DNA of 64,000 nucleotides from Muribaculaceae bacterium (GTDB lineage Bacteria; Bacteroidota; Bacteroidia; Bacteroidales; Muribaculaceae): NCBI GenBank assembly GCA_022509065.1, contig JAFLTY010000007.1, positions 19,236 to 83,235 of the forward strand, read 5' to 3'. Shown piece by piece: positions 37,916 to 47,500 of this stretch (position 1 is its first letter; each line of letters starts with the position of its first letter). The notes under the pieces were generated by a model. It saw only the letters and a program-made list of their open reading frames with translations, ran no database searches and was not told where the DNA came from. The position numbers and the translations under genes were made by a program.

Positions 37916-38737
37916 TCAATTTTCCGCTTCTTCGAAATGGGTCTGGAAAAACCACAGCTGATATGGAAGAGCGTTTCTCCAGTAGGGGTTGTTATGTGCC
38001 CCGGGTCGCGAGATAAAGTCGTGAGGAATCTTTGCATCAACAAGAGCCTGATGGAGATTGTTGTTGACGTCAGCAAAGAAATCATCAACTCCACAGTCAA
38101 AAATGATATTGTTGACACCGGGTTTCAACGTAGGTACAAGAGTTGTGACGGTGTATGCGTCCCAAAGTTCCGGGTTTTCATCCTTGGCACCAAGCGCTTC
38201 TTTCATTTTCCATCTTTCCGGGAAAGGACGTATGTCCACGCCGCCCGATGTAGAGCCGCAATTTTTCCATATATCGGGATGTCGCAAGCCAAGCCATAAA
38301 CCGCCGTGACCACCCATACTGAGGCCGGTAATAGCCCGATGCTGAGCAGTGGGGTTGGTGGGATAATTACTGTCGATGTAGGGCACAAGAACTTCGGTGA
38401 AGAATGACTCCATGCGTACGTCAGGATTAGCGGGAGCATCCCAGTACCAAGTGTCCATGCCCGAAGGAAGGACAAATACCATCCCATAGCGGTCGGCCCA
38501 TTCGCCGAGGTCAGGACGAACAATAGTCCAGGAGTTATTGTCGCCACCGAAACCGTTGAGTAGATAGACCGTATTGAAGCCATCGGCCGGTTTTGGTGTA
38601 TCGGGAGTTATCACCGTTACGTTCATGTCTGTCGGAAGATATCCGGCTGCGGACACGCTTATGGTGTCGGTTTTGTGAGCTGACGCTACAAAAGAAAGGC
38701 AAGAGGCCAGGACTAAGTAAAAAAAGCGTTTATTCAT
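37916..38737 (-). CDS. Secreted esterase, esterase D/tributyrin-esterase type
   Basis: 273 residues. The signal peptide covers about 1-20 (YLVLASCLSFVASAHK). Alpha/beta hydrolase fold with NTVYLLNGFGGDNNSW near 56, the nucleophile elbow ITGLSMGGHGGLWL (serine about 143), and a C-terminal acid/His region (GVDDFF and RPGAHNNPYW). The family covers feruloyl-type and S-formylglutathione-type esterases; the signal peptide favours a plant-polysaccharide or ester deacylase role. It overlaps the end of the cytidylate-kinase-like gene by 8 bp. Confidence 0.88.
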   Translation of the reverse strand: MNKRFFYLVLASCLSFVASAHKTDTISVSAAGYLPTDMNVTVITPDTPKPADGFNTVYLLNGFGGDNNSWTIVRPDLGEWADRYGMVFVLPSGMDTWYWDAPANPDVRMESFFTEVLVPYIDSNYPTNPTAQHRAITGLSMGGHGGLWLGLRHPDIWKNCGSTSGGVDIRPFPERWKMKEALGAKDENPELWDAYTVTTLVPTLKPGVNNIIFDCGVDDFFADVNNNLHQALVDAKIPHDFISRPGAHNNPYWRNALPYQLWFFQTHFEEAEN

Positions 38738-39428
38738 GATTTGAAGAGTTTAGTCTACATTTTATATAGTTGATAATTATATCGGCGATGTCTTCCAGTG
38801 ACATAGTGGACGAATTGACAGTAATGTCGTATGAGGCCGAATCTCCCCACCTTTTGTCGGTATAGAAATTATAGAAACCGGCGCGTAGTTTATTTGTTTT
38901 TTCAGCAATCCGTTTAGCCTGGTCGAAAGTCAGGTTTTTCTCGCGGTCGGCTATACGCCTTGCACAATCGTCGGTGTCGGCGTGTACAAAAATATTAATG
39001 AGATTCGGAGTGTCGCGTAACACATAATCGGCGGTTCGCCCAACAATAACGCAGGGACCTTCCTCAGCGATATGGTGTATGAAATCGCACTGTGCTTTAT
39101 ACAAGGCGTCATCGCTTATTGATGAGGCAGTGTATGTTGAATGGGTGGAGAAACCCATATTGAACGCGAAAAGGCCGTTGATGAAATGTGGGCGTCGTTC
39201 GTCGTTTCGTTCAAAAATTTCAGGACTGAGTCCCGACCGGACGGCAGCGTCAACAAGCAATTCCTTGTCGTAAAAGGCGATGTTCAGTCTATCGGCCAAC
39301 ATGCGACCCAGAGCGCGACCGCCACTCCCCATACGGCGTCCGATGGTGATGACATACTTTTCAGGTAGAGAGTAATTAACTGAATCGTTTTCGTGGTACG
39401 CTGAGGCTGGCATTTGATTTATTGGCAT
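38730..39428 (-). CDS. Cytidylate kinase-like protein
   Basis: 232 residues from the ATG at 39426-39428; an ATG 12 bp later is equally possible. A TTG at 39449 lies within the -7 box and is rejected. The P-loop-like ITIGRRMGSGGRALGRMLA, then FYDKELLVDAAVRSGL and VIVGRTADYVL with the ARRIADREK lid, place it in the cytidylate-kinase-like family (Cytidylate_kin2). The typical GxxxxGKS is altered to GRRMGSGG, as is usual here. Nucleotide substrate and partner are unknown. Confidence 0.88.
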   Translation of the reverse strand: MPINQMPASAYHENDSVNYSLPEKYVITIGRRMGSGGRALGRMLADRLNIAFYDKELLVDAAVRSGLSPEIFERNDERRPHFINGLFAFNMGFSTHSTYTASSISDDALYKAQCDFIHHIAEEGPCVIVGRTADYVLRDTPNLINIFVHADTDDCARRIADREKNLTFDQAKRIAEKTNKLRAGFYNFYTDKRWGDSASYDITVNSSTMSLEDIADIIINYIKCRLNSSNHE

Positions 39429-39446
39429 CGGGTTTGGTTGAATACG

Positions 39447-39454
39447 CAAAGATA
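39447..39454 (-). promoter_or_regulatory. -7 element of the cytidylate-kinase-like gene
   Basis: TATCTTTG on the minus strand, with an ATTG-like -33 at about 39475-39478, 20 bp away. It places the transcript start near 39440 and rules out the TTG start at 39449. Confidence 0.5.
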
Positions 39455-39482
39455 AAAAATAATTTGTTAAAGGACAATGATG

Positions 39483-39782
39483 TCATTTATTCTTTTGCCG
39501 TTTTTTACTTTTAGCTTTGGATGAGAAGTGATCGTTGTATATTTTGATTCCAAATATAATAACCGAACAAACCAAAGTAATGATGTTTGTCACCCACAAC
39601 GCCCATACATGTGTCAGAAATCCCAGCACTACAAAGAAAGCCGAACCGAGACCCATCATGACAAAAGTTGTCATCGCGATGCCATCGGTATCACGAGTAC
39701 GTATGGTAGTGAGAGCTTGCGGTACGTATCCAAATATCATGCATATTGCTGCGCCGTAAGAAAAAAAATCTATAGCTGTCAT
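39483..39782 (-). CDS. SemiSWEET-type transporter
   Basis: 99 residues with three membrane helices, the half-size SWEET form. The PQ motif GYVPQALTTIRTRDTDGIAMTTF (about 18-40) is the family hallmark. The other helices are VMMGLGSAFFVVLGFL and LWVTNIITLVCSVIIFGIKI. SemiSWEETs dimerise to move sugars down a gradient through the inner membrane. The basic tail is KAKSKKRQKNK. It lies 75 bp downstream of porU on the same strand. Confidence 0.9.
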   Translation of the reverse strand: MTAIDFFSYGAAICMIFGYVPQALTTIRTRDTDGIAMTTFVMMGLGSAFFVVLGFLTHVWALWVTNIITLVCSVIIFGIKIYNDHFSSKAKSKKRQKNK

Positions 39783-39857
39783 AGTTGTGTCTTATATACC
39801 GAAACAAGCACGTGCCTTCTCCGGCCAATAACCTTTAACGAGGCCACGTGCCAAAAA

Positions 39858-42800
39858 TCAGTTATGTGCAGGATTATAAAAAATAAATTCGATCGGCGAA
39901 GAAGCTCCCAGTCCGTTTGATGTTGACACTTTAACGTATGCCTTGTAATAGCCGTTGGGCATATCGGTTTTTGTAAAGTCAACAGACAGGGGGAAGACGG
40001 CATCAGTACTGTTGAATACAGTGTTGCCGAAAATATCCTCGATAACCAGTCTGCAATTCTCAACGCCGTCCATGTCGTGAGATATGTTAAAAGTGACGCT
40101 GTCGTTGACTACGTTTTTATCAATAGAGAGCGAAACTATCCCCTGGTTTAGATAAAGGAAAGATACTGTCTGTGCCACTCGGTTTCCGGCATTGTCCGAG
40201 ATTGAAAGAGTTGCCGTATGATGACCATCAGTCAACTCTGGTAAAGCCATATTCAGAGTCCAAGTGTCGTTATCGGTTGAGAGCAAATCCTTGATACCAT
40301 CAACACGTGACGTTCCGTCAATAACCAGGGTGCTTCCGGCTCCTATAGCGGCAGACTGGTTGATGCCTGCCGATCCGCTGCTTCCTGAGGCGCTAAAGTA
40401 GACGTCACCGAGTAAAAAAGTATTATCCTGAGAGGAGTTGTCACTCACAGCCATGAAATCAATAGTGGGTAGCAACGCAGGCGAGTCGCTATTGTCGGTT
40501 TGAGACGCCGCCACGGACAGATTGCCGTACATTCCGTCTCCATGTAGGCCGTTATCGCTGTCGGCGTGTAGGGTCAATCTGTTAATACCCTTTTCATGGA
40601 CTGGTAGAGGCGTAGTAAAAGTGGTTTTGAAACAACCTCCTTCAGCGGATACAGTTTTGGATGCAAGCAGGTCGTGGTCAAGAGTGATGTCGACAATCGA
40701 ATCGGACGAACGCATCAAAGTAGGCACAGTATAAGGGACATCGTACAGTTGGATTGTGACACTGCCGTTAAAGTCCGAGGCTATTTTTCCGTCCGAGTCG
40801 ACTATGTTGCCCTCAATCGAAAATGGACGTAAGGGTTCGATGGCCAATGTGTCGGTGAGTTGGGAGATGTCGATACCGTCCAAATCAGTAAGTTTCACAG
40901 AGTACGTAGGGACGCCAAAGCGGAGAGCGGGATCGCCCCCGAGGTTATATGTCAGAGTATTTATTTGATAATCCTCAGAATAAGTCCCGCTATCAATAAG
41001 GTAATTGCGGCTGTCGAGCCATAGTTGTCCGAAAGTCGTATTCGAGGTTGCCTCGGTGTATGCCTTGACGGTATTCAAAGCCAAAATATGATTAAGAGCA
41101 CCATAGACGGTGCGTCCCGAAGCTATAAGACACAGGGCGCCCCCATCCTCGGTAAAGAGCATGGATTCGCCGATATTATCTTTTCCACGATCAAACCCGA
41201 AGGAAGTGCATGTGGCCAGCATGCAGATGGGAAGGTATTTGTAAGATGTTGTTTTGGCCAGATTACGACTCCAAAGATTCTCGGCTCCGAAATTATCTTC
41301 GGTGCCATGTCCTACATACACAAACAAGCCGGTGCCTCGGTTAAGTGCAGACACAGCCACCGAACGCAGGTCTTTCGCATCGCCCGTATCCCATCGGTAA
41401 ATGGCGTTATGTGCGCGTACTGCCGTCATTGCGCTGCGTTTCTCGCAAAGAGACGCGGCAACTTCCTCAGCTTGCAACAGGTGGGAGTTGGAATCGCCGT
41501 CATCGCTCATTACCAAGGCAGTGTTGTAGACTGTGGTACGCGAGGGTGTTTCAATATATTTGGCTATCTTGCGGTTTATAGCGTAACCCTGTGTAAGGTC
41601 AGCTACAGGGATACGTCCCACCGCTATATTCTGAACAGCATAACGGATTCGTTCGGGTTTGAACGCATCATTAAGCATTCCGAGATAAGAATCGCTACCA
41701 AAGGCTTTTGTCTCGAAAGACGAATAAAGCGGATTTGGCGTTTCGTATACCAATATACGGTCTTTTTTCTCGACTGTTATGGCGCGGTTGTCCCAATATG
41801 AAGGTCCGTAAACGATTACATATTGCAGTTTAGAGGGCTCGCGGTCATAAAGCATTTTGATGAAACGTCTATAGGCCATTACGTCGGGAGTCGCCGATGA
41901 GAATTCGTTAAAAAGCAAGTCATGCCGAACCACTTTGACATCCATGTTGTCATAATGGCGATGAATTTCGGCCAGTTGTTCGGCCGCTGGCTCCAATTCG
42001 GCAGTTGTTATGATGAGCATCGCGGGTGTTGACCATCCATGGAAATTCTGATTGTCCACCGCCTCTACATACTCGACCTTGAGTTGCTCTTTGCCCGTAT
42101 CAAAGGCGACAAGATGGCATGAAGTGTTTTGCGCAGAATTATCTATTGTGCCAAAGTGTGTATTTGATGTGGCGTCGTAAAGAAGCTCCAATTCATGAAC
42201 GTGTGTAATATCAGTGACATCGATGACATGAACTGACGATTGGCCGGATACACTGAAATTGGTTGCTGTCTCTGGCAAATCAGTGAAATACATGGAAAGA
42301 GAACTTTCTTCGTCCATACGATTAAGCCGAGGGTATATCAACCAATAATAGTCGGTTGCAAGAAAAGTCAGGGCACCTCCGGGAGAAAAAGCCGAAAATG
42401 CATGTGTTCCGTCAGGTATAGTCTGGTTGATGGTAAGCGTAGTCGTTCCCAGCTTATATTTTGCATATTGTTCGTAGGAATATAACGCGGGTTGATACAA
42501 TATGTCCACCTTCGAAGAGGATATGCATGATGGTATTTTAACTGGCACCGATGTCGCTGTTTTGCTTAGCGCGCCATAACCAACAACGAAAGTGGCATTT
42601 TTCCATGAGGTGTTACCCGAGCCCATGTTTTTTATCGTTACAGGCATATCAACCGGGTTTTCGGTTGTTATGTCATGTGCCAGGAAATATGCGCCTATCA
42701 TGGTCGGGTTTTGTAATTCTTCGTCACAGTATAACGCCGATAAGTGTGCGTCGTAAGTGAAAAGACTCCCGGTGGTATTAATAGGAAATATAGAGGGAAT

Positions 42801-43268
42801 CTCATCTGCCTCAGGTTGTCGGTCGCTCAACAGATAGAAAACTTCTTGCGAATAGTAGTTTCGCTGTGCTGTGAGTTTAGATGGTGATTCCACTGTGGTC
42901 GATACGTCGCCCGTCGAATAGAAGTACAGGTTTTCGTTTTTGTGCAGGCTATATGTCAGTTTGACGTCATCGGGGTATGACTCGGAAAAGACATCGTTGG
43001 CAAGTAACGTGGCTCCATAACCGTATACATTGACTTTTTCGGGATTGGGAAACCCCCACTCGCGCAATTGTCCATAAGAAATCTGATGAATACCCTCGCC
43101 GCTTGTTTTTACTTTTACCCAGTTGCCTGAACTGAGTTTTGACTCCGTGGTGTAATGGGATGTAGGGAGTGCTTGAACGCTTGCTGCATTGAGAGTTAGA
43201 ACAGTGACTAATATTATCTTTAGGAAAAGATGCCAAGATATATTGTTGAGAACCGACCGGCGGTACAT
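39858..43268 (-). CDS. porU: Gingipain-type C25 peptidase, T9SS sortase PorU family (copy 1)
   Basis: 1136 residues. The signal peptide covers about 10-34 (LFLKIILVTVLTLNAASVQA). The N-terminal domain begins SGNWVKVKTSGEGIHQISY, like PorU. The C25 catalytic domain is at about 395-760, with YVIVYGPSYWD, catalytic H654 in YVGHGTED and C687 in LATCTSF, then Ig-like repeats and a C-terminal sandwich. PorU removes the C-terminal signal of T9SS cargo and joins the cargo to a lipid sugar. A paralog lies at 44519-48040. Which copy is the housekeeping sortase cannot be decided here; this one lacks the clean lysine-ended CTD. Confidence 0.88.
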   Translation of the reverse strand: MYRRSVLNNISWHLFLKIILVTVLTLNAASVQALPTSHYTTESKLSSGNWVKVKTSGEGIHQISYGQLREWGFPNPEKVNVYGYGATLLANDVFSESYPDDVKLTYSLHKNENLYFYSTGDVSTTVESPSKLTAQRNYYSQEVFYLLSDRQPEADEIPSIFPINTTGSLFTYDAHLSALYCDEELQNPTMIGAYFLAHDITTENPVDMPVTIKNMGSGNTSWKNATFVVGYGALSKTATSVPVKIPSCISSSKVDILYQPALYSYEQYAKYKLGTTTLTINQTIPDGTHAFSAFSPGGALTFLATDYYWLIYPRLNRMDEESSLSMYFTDLPETATNFSVSGQSSVHVIDVTDITHVHELELLYDATSNTHFGTIDNSAQNTSCHLVAFDTGKEQLKVEYVEAVDNQNFHGWSTPAMLIITTAELEPAAEQLAEIHRHYDNMDVKVVRHDLLFNEFSSATPDVMAYRRFIKMLYDREPSKLQYVIVYGPSYWDNRAITVEKKDRILVYETPNPLYSSFETKAFGSDSYLGMLNDAFKPERIRYAVQNIAVGRIPVADLTQGYAINRKIAKYIETPSRTTVYNTALVMSDDGDSNSHLLQAEEVAASLCEKRSAMTAVRAHNAIYRWDTGDAKDLRSVAVSALNRGTGLFVYVGHGTEDNFGAENLWSRNLAKTTSYKYLPICMLATCTSFGFDRGKDNIGESMLFTEDGGALCLIASGRTVYGALNHILALNTVKAYTEATSNTTFGQLWLDSRNYLIDSGTYSEDYQINTLTYNLGGDPALRFGVPTYSVKLTDLDGIDISQLTDTLAIEPLRPFSIEGNIVDSDGKIASDFNGSVTIQLYDVPYTVPTLMRSSDSIVDITLDHDLLASKTVSAEGGCFKTTFTTPLPVHEKGINRLTLHADSDNGLHGDGMYGNLSVAASQTDNSDSPALLPTIDFMAVSDNSSQDNTFLLGDVYFSASGSSGSAGINQSAAIGAGSTLVIDGTSRVDGIKDLLSTDNDTWTLNMALPELTDGHHTATLSISDNAGNRVAQTVSFLYLNQGIVSLSIDKNVVNDSVTFNISHDMDGVENCRLVIEDIFGNTVFNSTDAVFPLSVDFTKTDMPNGYYKAYVKVSTSNGLGASSPIEFIFYNPAHN

Positions 43269-43314
43269 GATAGTATACTTTTTGGTTAAGATTAGACTTG
43301 AGAAGAGTTAAAGA

Positions 43315-43809
43315 TCAACGTATTTTGAGGGTGAACCGGGGGAATCCGTTAGAGGGCGGAATGTCTATATTATAAGACTTAGGCTCAATGAGGATGGAAC
43401 CCGGTTCGGCCATCAGTATCATATCGCCGGTTTTTAGCGTCATTGAAGAGCTGTATTCGGCGATAAGGTTATTTAGTAATTCTCTTTTATCGGAAACTAT
43501 TTGTGAGGCATCGGATGGCGGGCTAACAATCAAAGCTCCGTCACGTCCCCAGCGATAAGCATCTTGGTCAGGAATATTTGTGGCAAACGGATGAGCCGCA
43601 GAAAGACACTGACTATAATATCGGTCGGCGAAACGGGATGATATGCCTTTTCCCAGACGATCGATAACGACACCGCGTAAAACTAATGCCTGCCACTCTC
43701 GTCCATCAGGTACAAAGAAGGGATCTTTGCAACGCGTGATGGCTGAATCGCAGATGAGTGCGGTTGCTGTAATGTGGTTGTCATCAATATATGAGACTAA
43801 AACTTTCAT
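43315..43809 (-). CDS. Fumarylacetoacetate-hydrolase-like protein, probably without metal ligands
   Basis: 164 residues. The sequence DSAITRCKDPFFVPD ... LGKGISSRFADRYYSQCLSAAHPFA lines up by eye with the core of Bacteroidales FAH-family proteins (DSAL...KPFFIPD...LGKxIxxRFAxRYYDAVTVGIDFTA). In the same alignment the glutamate pair (ExELVV) that holds the metal has become LVL, so the usual hydrolase reaction looks impossible. The N-terminal FAH motif is also shortened. It overlaps rex by 4 bp (ATGA) and precedes porU by 46 bp, so it is co-transcribed. A regulatory or structural role is inference. Confidence 0.6.
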   Translation of the reverse strand: MKVLVSYIDDNHITATALICDSAITRCKDPFFVPDGREWQALVLRGVVIDRLGKGISSRFADRYYSQCLSAAHPFATNIPDQDAYRWGRDGALIVSPPSDASQIVSDKRELLNNLIAEYSSSMTLKTGDMILMAEPGSILIEPKSYNIDIPPSNGFPRFTLKIR

Positions 43810-44501
43810 CTGCGAGTTTCTTTTAGGTCAATGCTGTTTTGCAGTCTGTTGTAAATAAGCGCGAGATGAGAGTAAATGGAGGTGTTTTGTACTACTATTC
43901 CTTGAGGAACCTGAATACGCCATGGCGTAAAATTCCAAATGGCATGAATACCGGCGCGTACACAAATATCGGCCACTGTCTGCGCTGCTCCCACCGGAAC
44001 TGTGATCGCTGCAATGTTGACATCGAGTTCGCTGCAAAGCGAAGGCAACCTGTCGATGTGATAAACACGCACACCACCATGTTCCGATCCTACGATATCG
44101 GGATTAGAATCGAATCCGGCTACTATGTTGAGACCGTAACGATGCAAGCCACGGTCGCGCATGAGAGCAGTCCCCAAGGAACCTGTGCCCACTATAACAG
44201 CGTTATGGAGTTCGGAAAATCCCAAAAAATGGCGTAATTCATTTTCGAGAACCGACACTTCGTATCCTATGCGCGTCTTGCCGCGGATATTAAGGAAAGA
44301 AAGGTCTTTGGCTATCTGGCTGGGATCTACTCCCACATGAGTGGCGATATGTGTTGAGGATACATATTCGATACCTTGTTTGCGTAAGGTGCTAACATAA
44401 GCCAGATACCACGGCATGCGGCGCAAAGTAGGTTCAGGAAGTTGTACGCATGGATTCTGAACCGAATCTCCAGTCGTTTTGTATGTGGTGTTTCTTGACA
44501 T
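43806..44501 (-). CDS. rex: Redox-sensing transcriptional repressor Rex
   Basis: 231 residues. The N-terminal winged helix (VSSTHIATHVGVDPSQIAKDLSFL) is followed by a Rossmann domain with GTGSLGTALMRD and VAGFDSNPD, which binds NADH/NAD+. Rex releases DNA when NADH rises and controls fermentation and anaerobic genes. It sits between the two porU-type genes, 17 bp after the upstream one and overlapping the FAH-like gene, an uncommon place for a redox switch. Confidence 0.95.
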   Translation of the reverse strand: MSRNTTYKTTGDSVQNPCVQLPEPTLRRMPWYLAYVSTLRKQGIEYVSSTHIATHVGVDPSQIAKDLSFLNIRGKTRIGYEVSVLENELRHFLGFSELHNAVIVGTGSLGTALMRDRGLHRYGLNIVAGFDSNPDIVGSEHGGVRVYHIDRLPSLCSELDVNIAAITVPVGAAQTVADICVRAGIHAIWNFTPWRIQVPQGIVVQNTSIYSHLALIYNRLQNSIDLKETRR

Positions 44502-44518
44502 TGTGTAGTCGTGGTTTC

Positions 44519-47500
44519 TTAGTAAGCTGCAACGGCAATGCGACGGCTTCCGGTGTCGAATGTTTCGCCGTCTACTGTGATAGTCGCTCTGTAGAGATAT
44601 ATGCCCCGAGACACTCTGCGCCCGGCGCTGTCAGTAAGATCCCAAGTTACGGGAGAACTGGTGAACATGTCGCTGACACCGGTGGAAGTGCGACTCCAGA
44701 TAGGGTGACCCAACATGTTGAAGACTTCGACGGAGACGGTAGCCATTTGCTCGGGACGATCGTGAGTGAGATAGAAGTTCGCTTTGTCGTGCGCCGGATT
44801 GGCATCGGTGTAAATGTCGAAAATCTTCGGGGCGAGGCGTTCGTCGACACTGAAGTTGATTGTGGCTGTCGCGGAGTTTGCCGACGTGTCCCAAACCCTT
44901 AACGTCAGTGTGTGATTACCCGGGGTAAGGCTTGAAAGCGGATAGTTTATGACGCCTCCGTTAGTACCGTCGCTAACCGGTGTATAGTAAAGTGAAACAT
45001 CGGTAAATGTTGACGTGCCGTCCAATTGCGCTGTAATGGAATGTCCTATTCCGGCAGTTGACAAGTTTATGGCTACATCATCGCTGACCTTGGCAATGAG
45101 CAACGGCGACGAGTCGGTAACACCACCGTCTGTAAACGAGCTGTGATTCAGATAGATCGATTCGATGACAGGAGGTACATCATCGGTCATTGCATCGCTG
45201 TCGTATCCGTAAACGTAAAGGTTATTAGTCTTGCCGACAGCATCGTCATCGCCGGTCAACGAATATGCGTAGGCTACAATAGCAGCCGGACGATAATTGT
45301 CGGAGATATCTGTTGGTACGGTGAGTTTTACTTCGAATTCTCCATTGGTGACCGGGGTTGAAACGGCGGTCAGACGCGAGCCTTGCTGTTCGAAAGTGAT
45401 TTGTCGGCCTTCGGTGCCGGCATCCGGATAACCGTGGGTGGTTGTCGAGAATTCAGCATCGTACAGAGTGATGGTGACAACTCCGTTAAAATCCGAATAA
45501 AGATTACCGTCGGGTGTGCGTATATATCCTTTTACAGAAGCTGTTTGTAGAGCGTTCAGCTCTATGGGGTCGTCATCGTGTGACGATAAGGGTTTATTAT
45601 TAATCTCGGCAATATCGACCATGTTGGATGGAGTGGCCAAGCGCATAGCCGGGTCTCCCATCAGCACAAATTTGAGACGGTTAGGGTTGGACAGATGTGA
45701 CCCTCCGTCGGTAAGGATGTTGTTTTTTGCCCGGCGATATATTTCACCGACGGTGAGAAGTTTGCCCTGAGAGTCTCGTGCACCGAGCTGACGGCCGAAA
45801 GCGTTACTCAACAACCCGTTTTCATATATATAAACGGGGCGAGTGGCACTAATCAGCGATATGGCGCCTCCGTTACGTTCATAAAACATAATCTCGCCAC
45901 CGGACAGAGAGTTCTGATCCCAACGCAAAAAGTCGCAAGTTGCCGCATAGAAAACAGGTATGTTCTTGTAAACCATGTTGTTCAAATCGTTGTACGTCAA
46001 CTGGTCATTGTGCGTAAGGGCGTGGTCGTTGGCGTGCCCGATGAATGACCACCACACTACGCCGTCGTTCAAGTGGCGGAACATGGCCTCGCGTGCCAAC
46101 GGATAAGCGTTGCTCTCGCGCAGATAAGCGTCAAGATACACTTTGTTGATGAATAGAGGATTATCAGGGATACTCGACATGTTGCGTATGAACGACTCAC
46201 TTTGATCCATGTGTCTTCCGTCATCACCGTCATCGGCAAGGAACATTACGTTGTTTTTCCAAGATGTCTTTTTAGTCGAAGACATGTATTGCTCGAGTTT
46301 GTCAATATAATTGGCAGCGTCCGAAACGGAACGTGCCGGTATTCGACCGATGGCTATACAAAGGTTGTCGAGTCCTTTGTCGGAGCCGGAGTTGTCTTCG
46401 AGAAATGCCATGAAGTCATCTGTGCCATAACCGTCTGTATCATTGAGGCTCTGACGCATTGTTCCTCCCATCCACGTTGGTATAATGAATGACACAAAGG
46501 CTTTGGCCTCGTCTGTAACCAGACGGCTGTCGTAAGTGGTTCGACCGAGCAGAATGGCATATCTGAAGCGTGACGAGTATCCGTCGCCGGCTTCGTAGGC
46601 TCCCTTGTCCCAAAGCATCTTGAAATACTTACGGATTCCGCTTACATCGGCCATACCGGAAGAAAATTCATTATAAACCTGTTCGATATCCACAACAAGA
46701 GTCTGCAGAGGTTCGAAAGTATCGGTGGCGTGCAAAGCGGCGATACGTTGCGCTTGTGATTTCATCGAGCGATGACAGAGTATGACCATGTGAGGCACCG
46801 ATTCGGGTGTGACGTCATGCAGATTCTGATTTGCCACTGCGCCTTCGAAGGTGGGTGACGGTAACGCGGCATTGTCATTGAAGGCCACATATGTTCGCCA
46901 TCCGGAATAGCTCGAAGTCCATGTGCGGGAAGCATCTGCACTGATCTCCGAAATGTTCACCTCGATAATATTTGTCGGGTCTGTGACATCGAGTACACGA
47001 GTCGAAGCGGTTGCGTTGCTCAGCGAGAGCGCTGCGTTGTTAGTCCAAAAGTTAAGAAATCCGGCGGTGGGAAGTTTTAGTTGTCGGACATAGTTTACCG
47101 AGATGTAGTTCAGCCATGCTCCACGAACTGTGACAGGCGATGAATGCGTGATTTTTATGTTGAGGGCATTGCCTTCAATGTCTGACAAAGTGCGTCGTGT
47201 GATAACTTCCGAACCATGGTTGTGTGAATCGTTGACTGTGGCCGATATCCGGTCGGTGTTTGCCGGTGCCAGTTGGTTACCGTTCACGGTAAACGATATG
47301 GTTGAGGCCTGAGTGAAGGTCTTCGCCACGAATGAAGTCTCGAACCACACATCTGTTCCAGAATCATCACGATCTACGAGGTCAAATTTGAATTCACGGG
47401 ACGGCGAGATACGGAAATCCTCACCAACGAGTTGCGGTCCTGCTTTGCCGGGGGATGTCAGATCCTGCTCGTGTTGTAGCCTGTGCCAATATGTTGTGGC

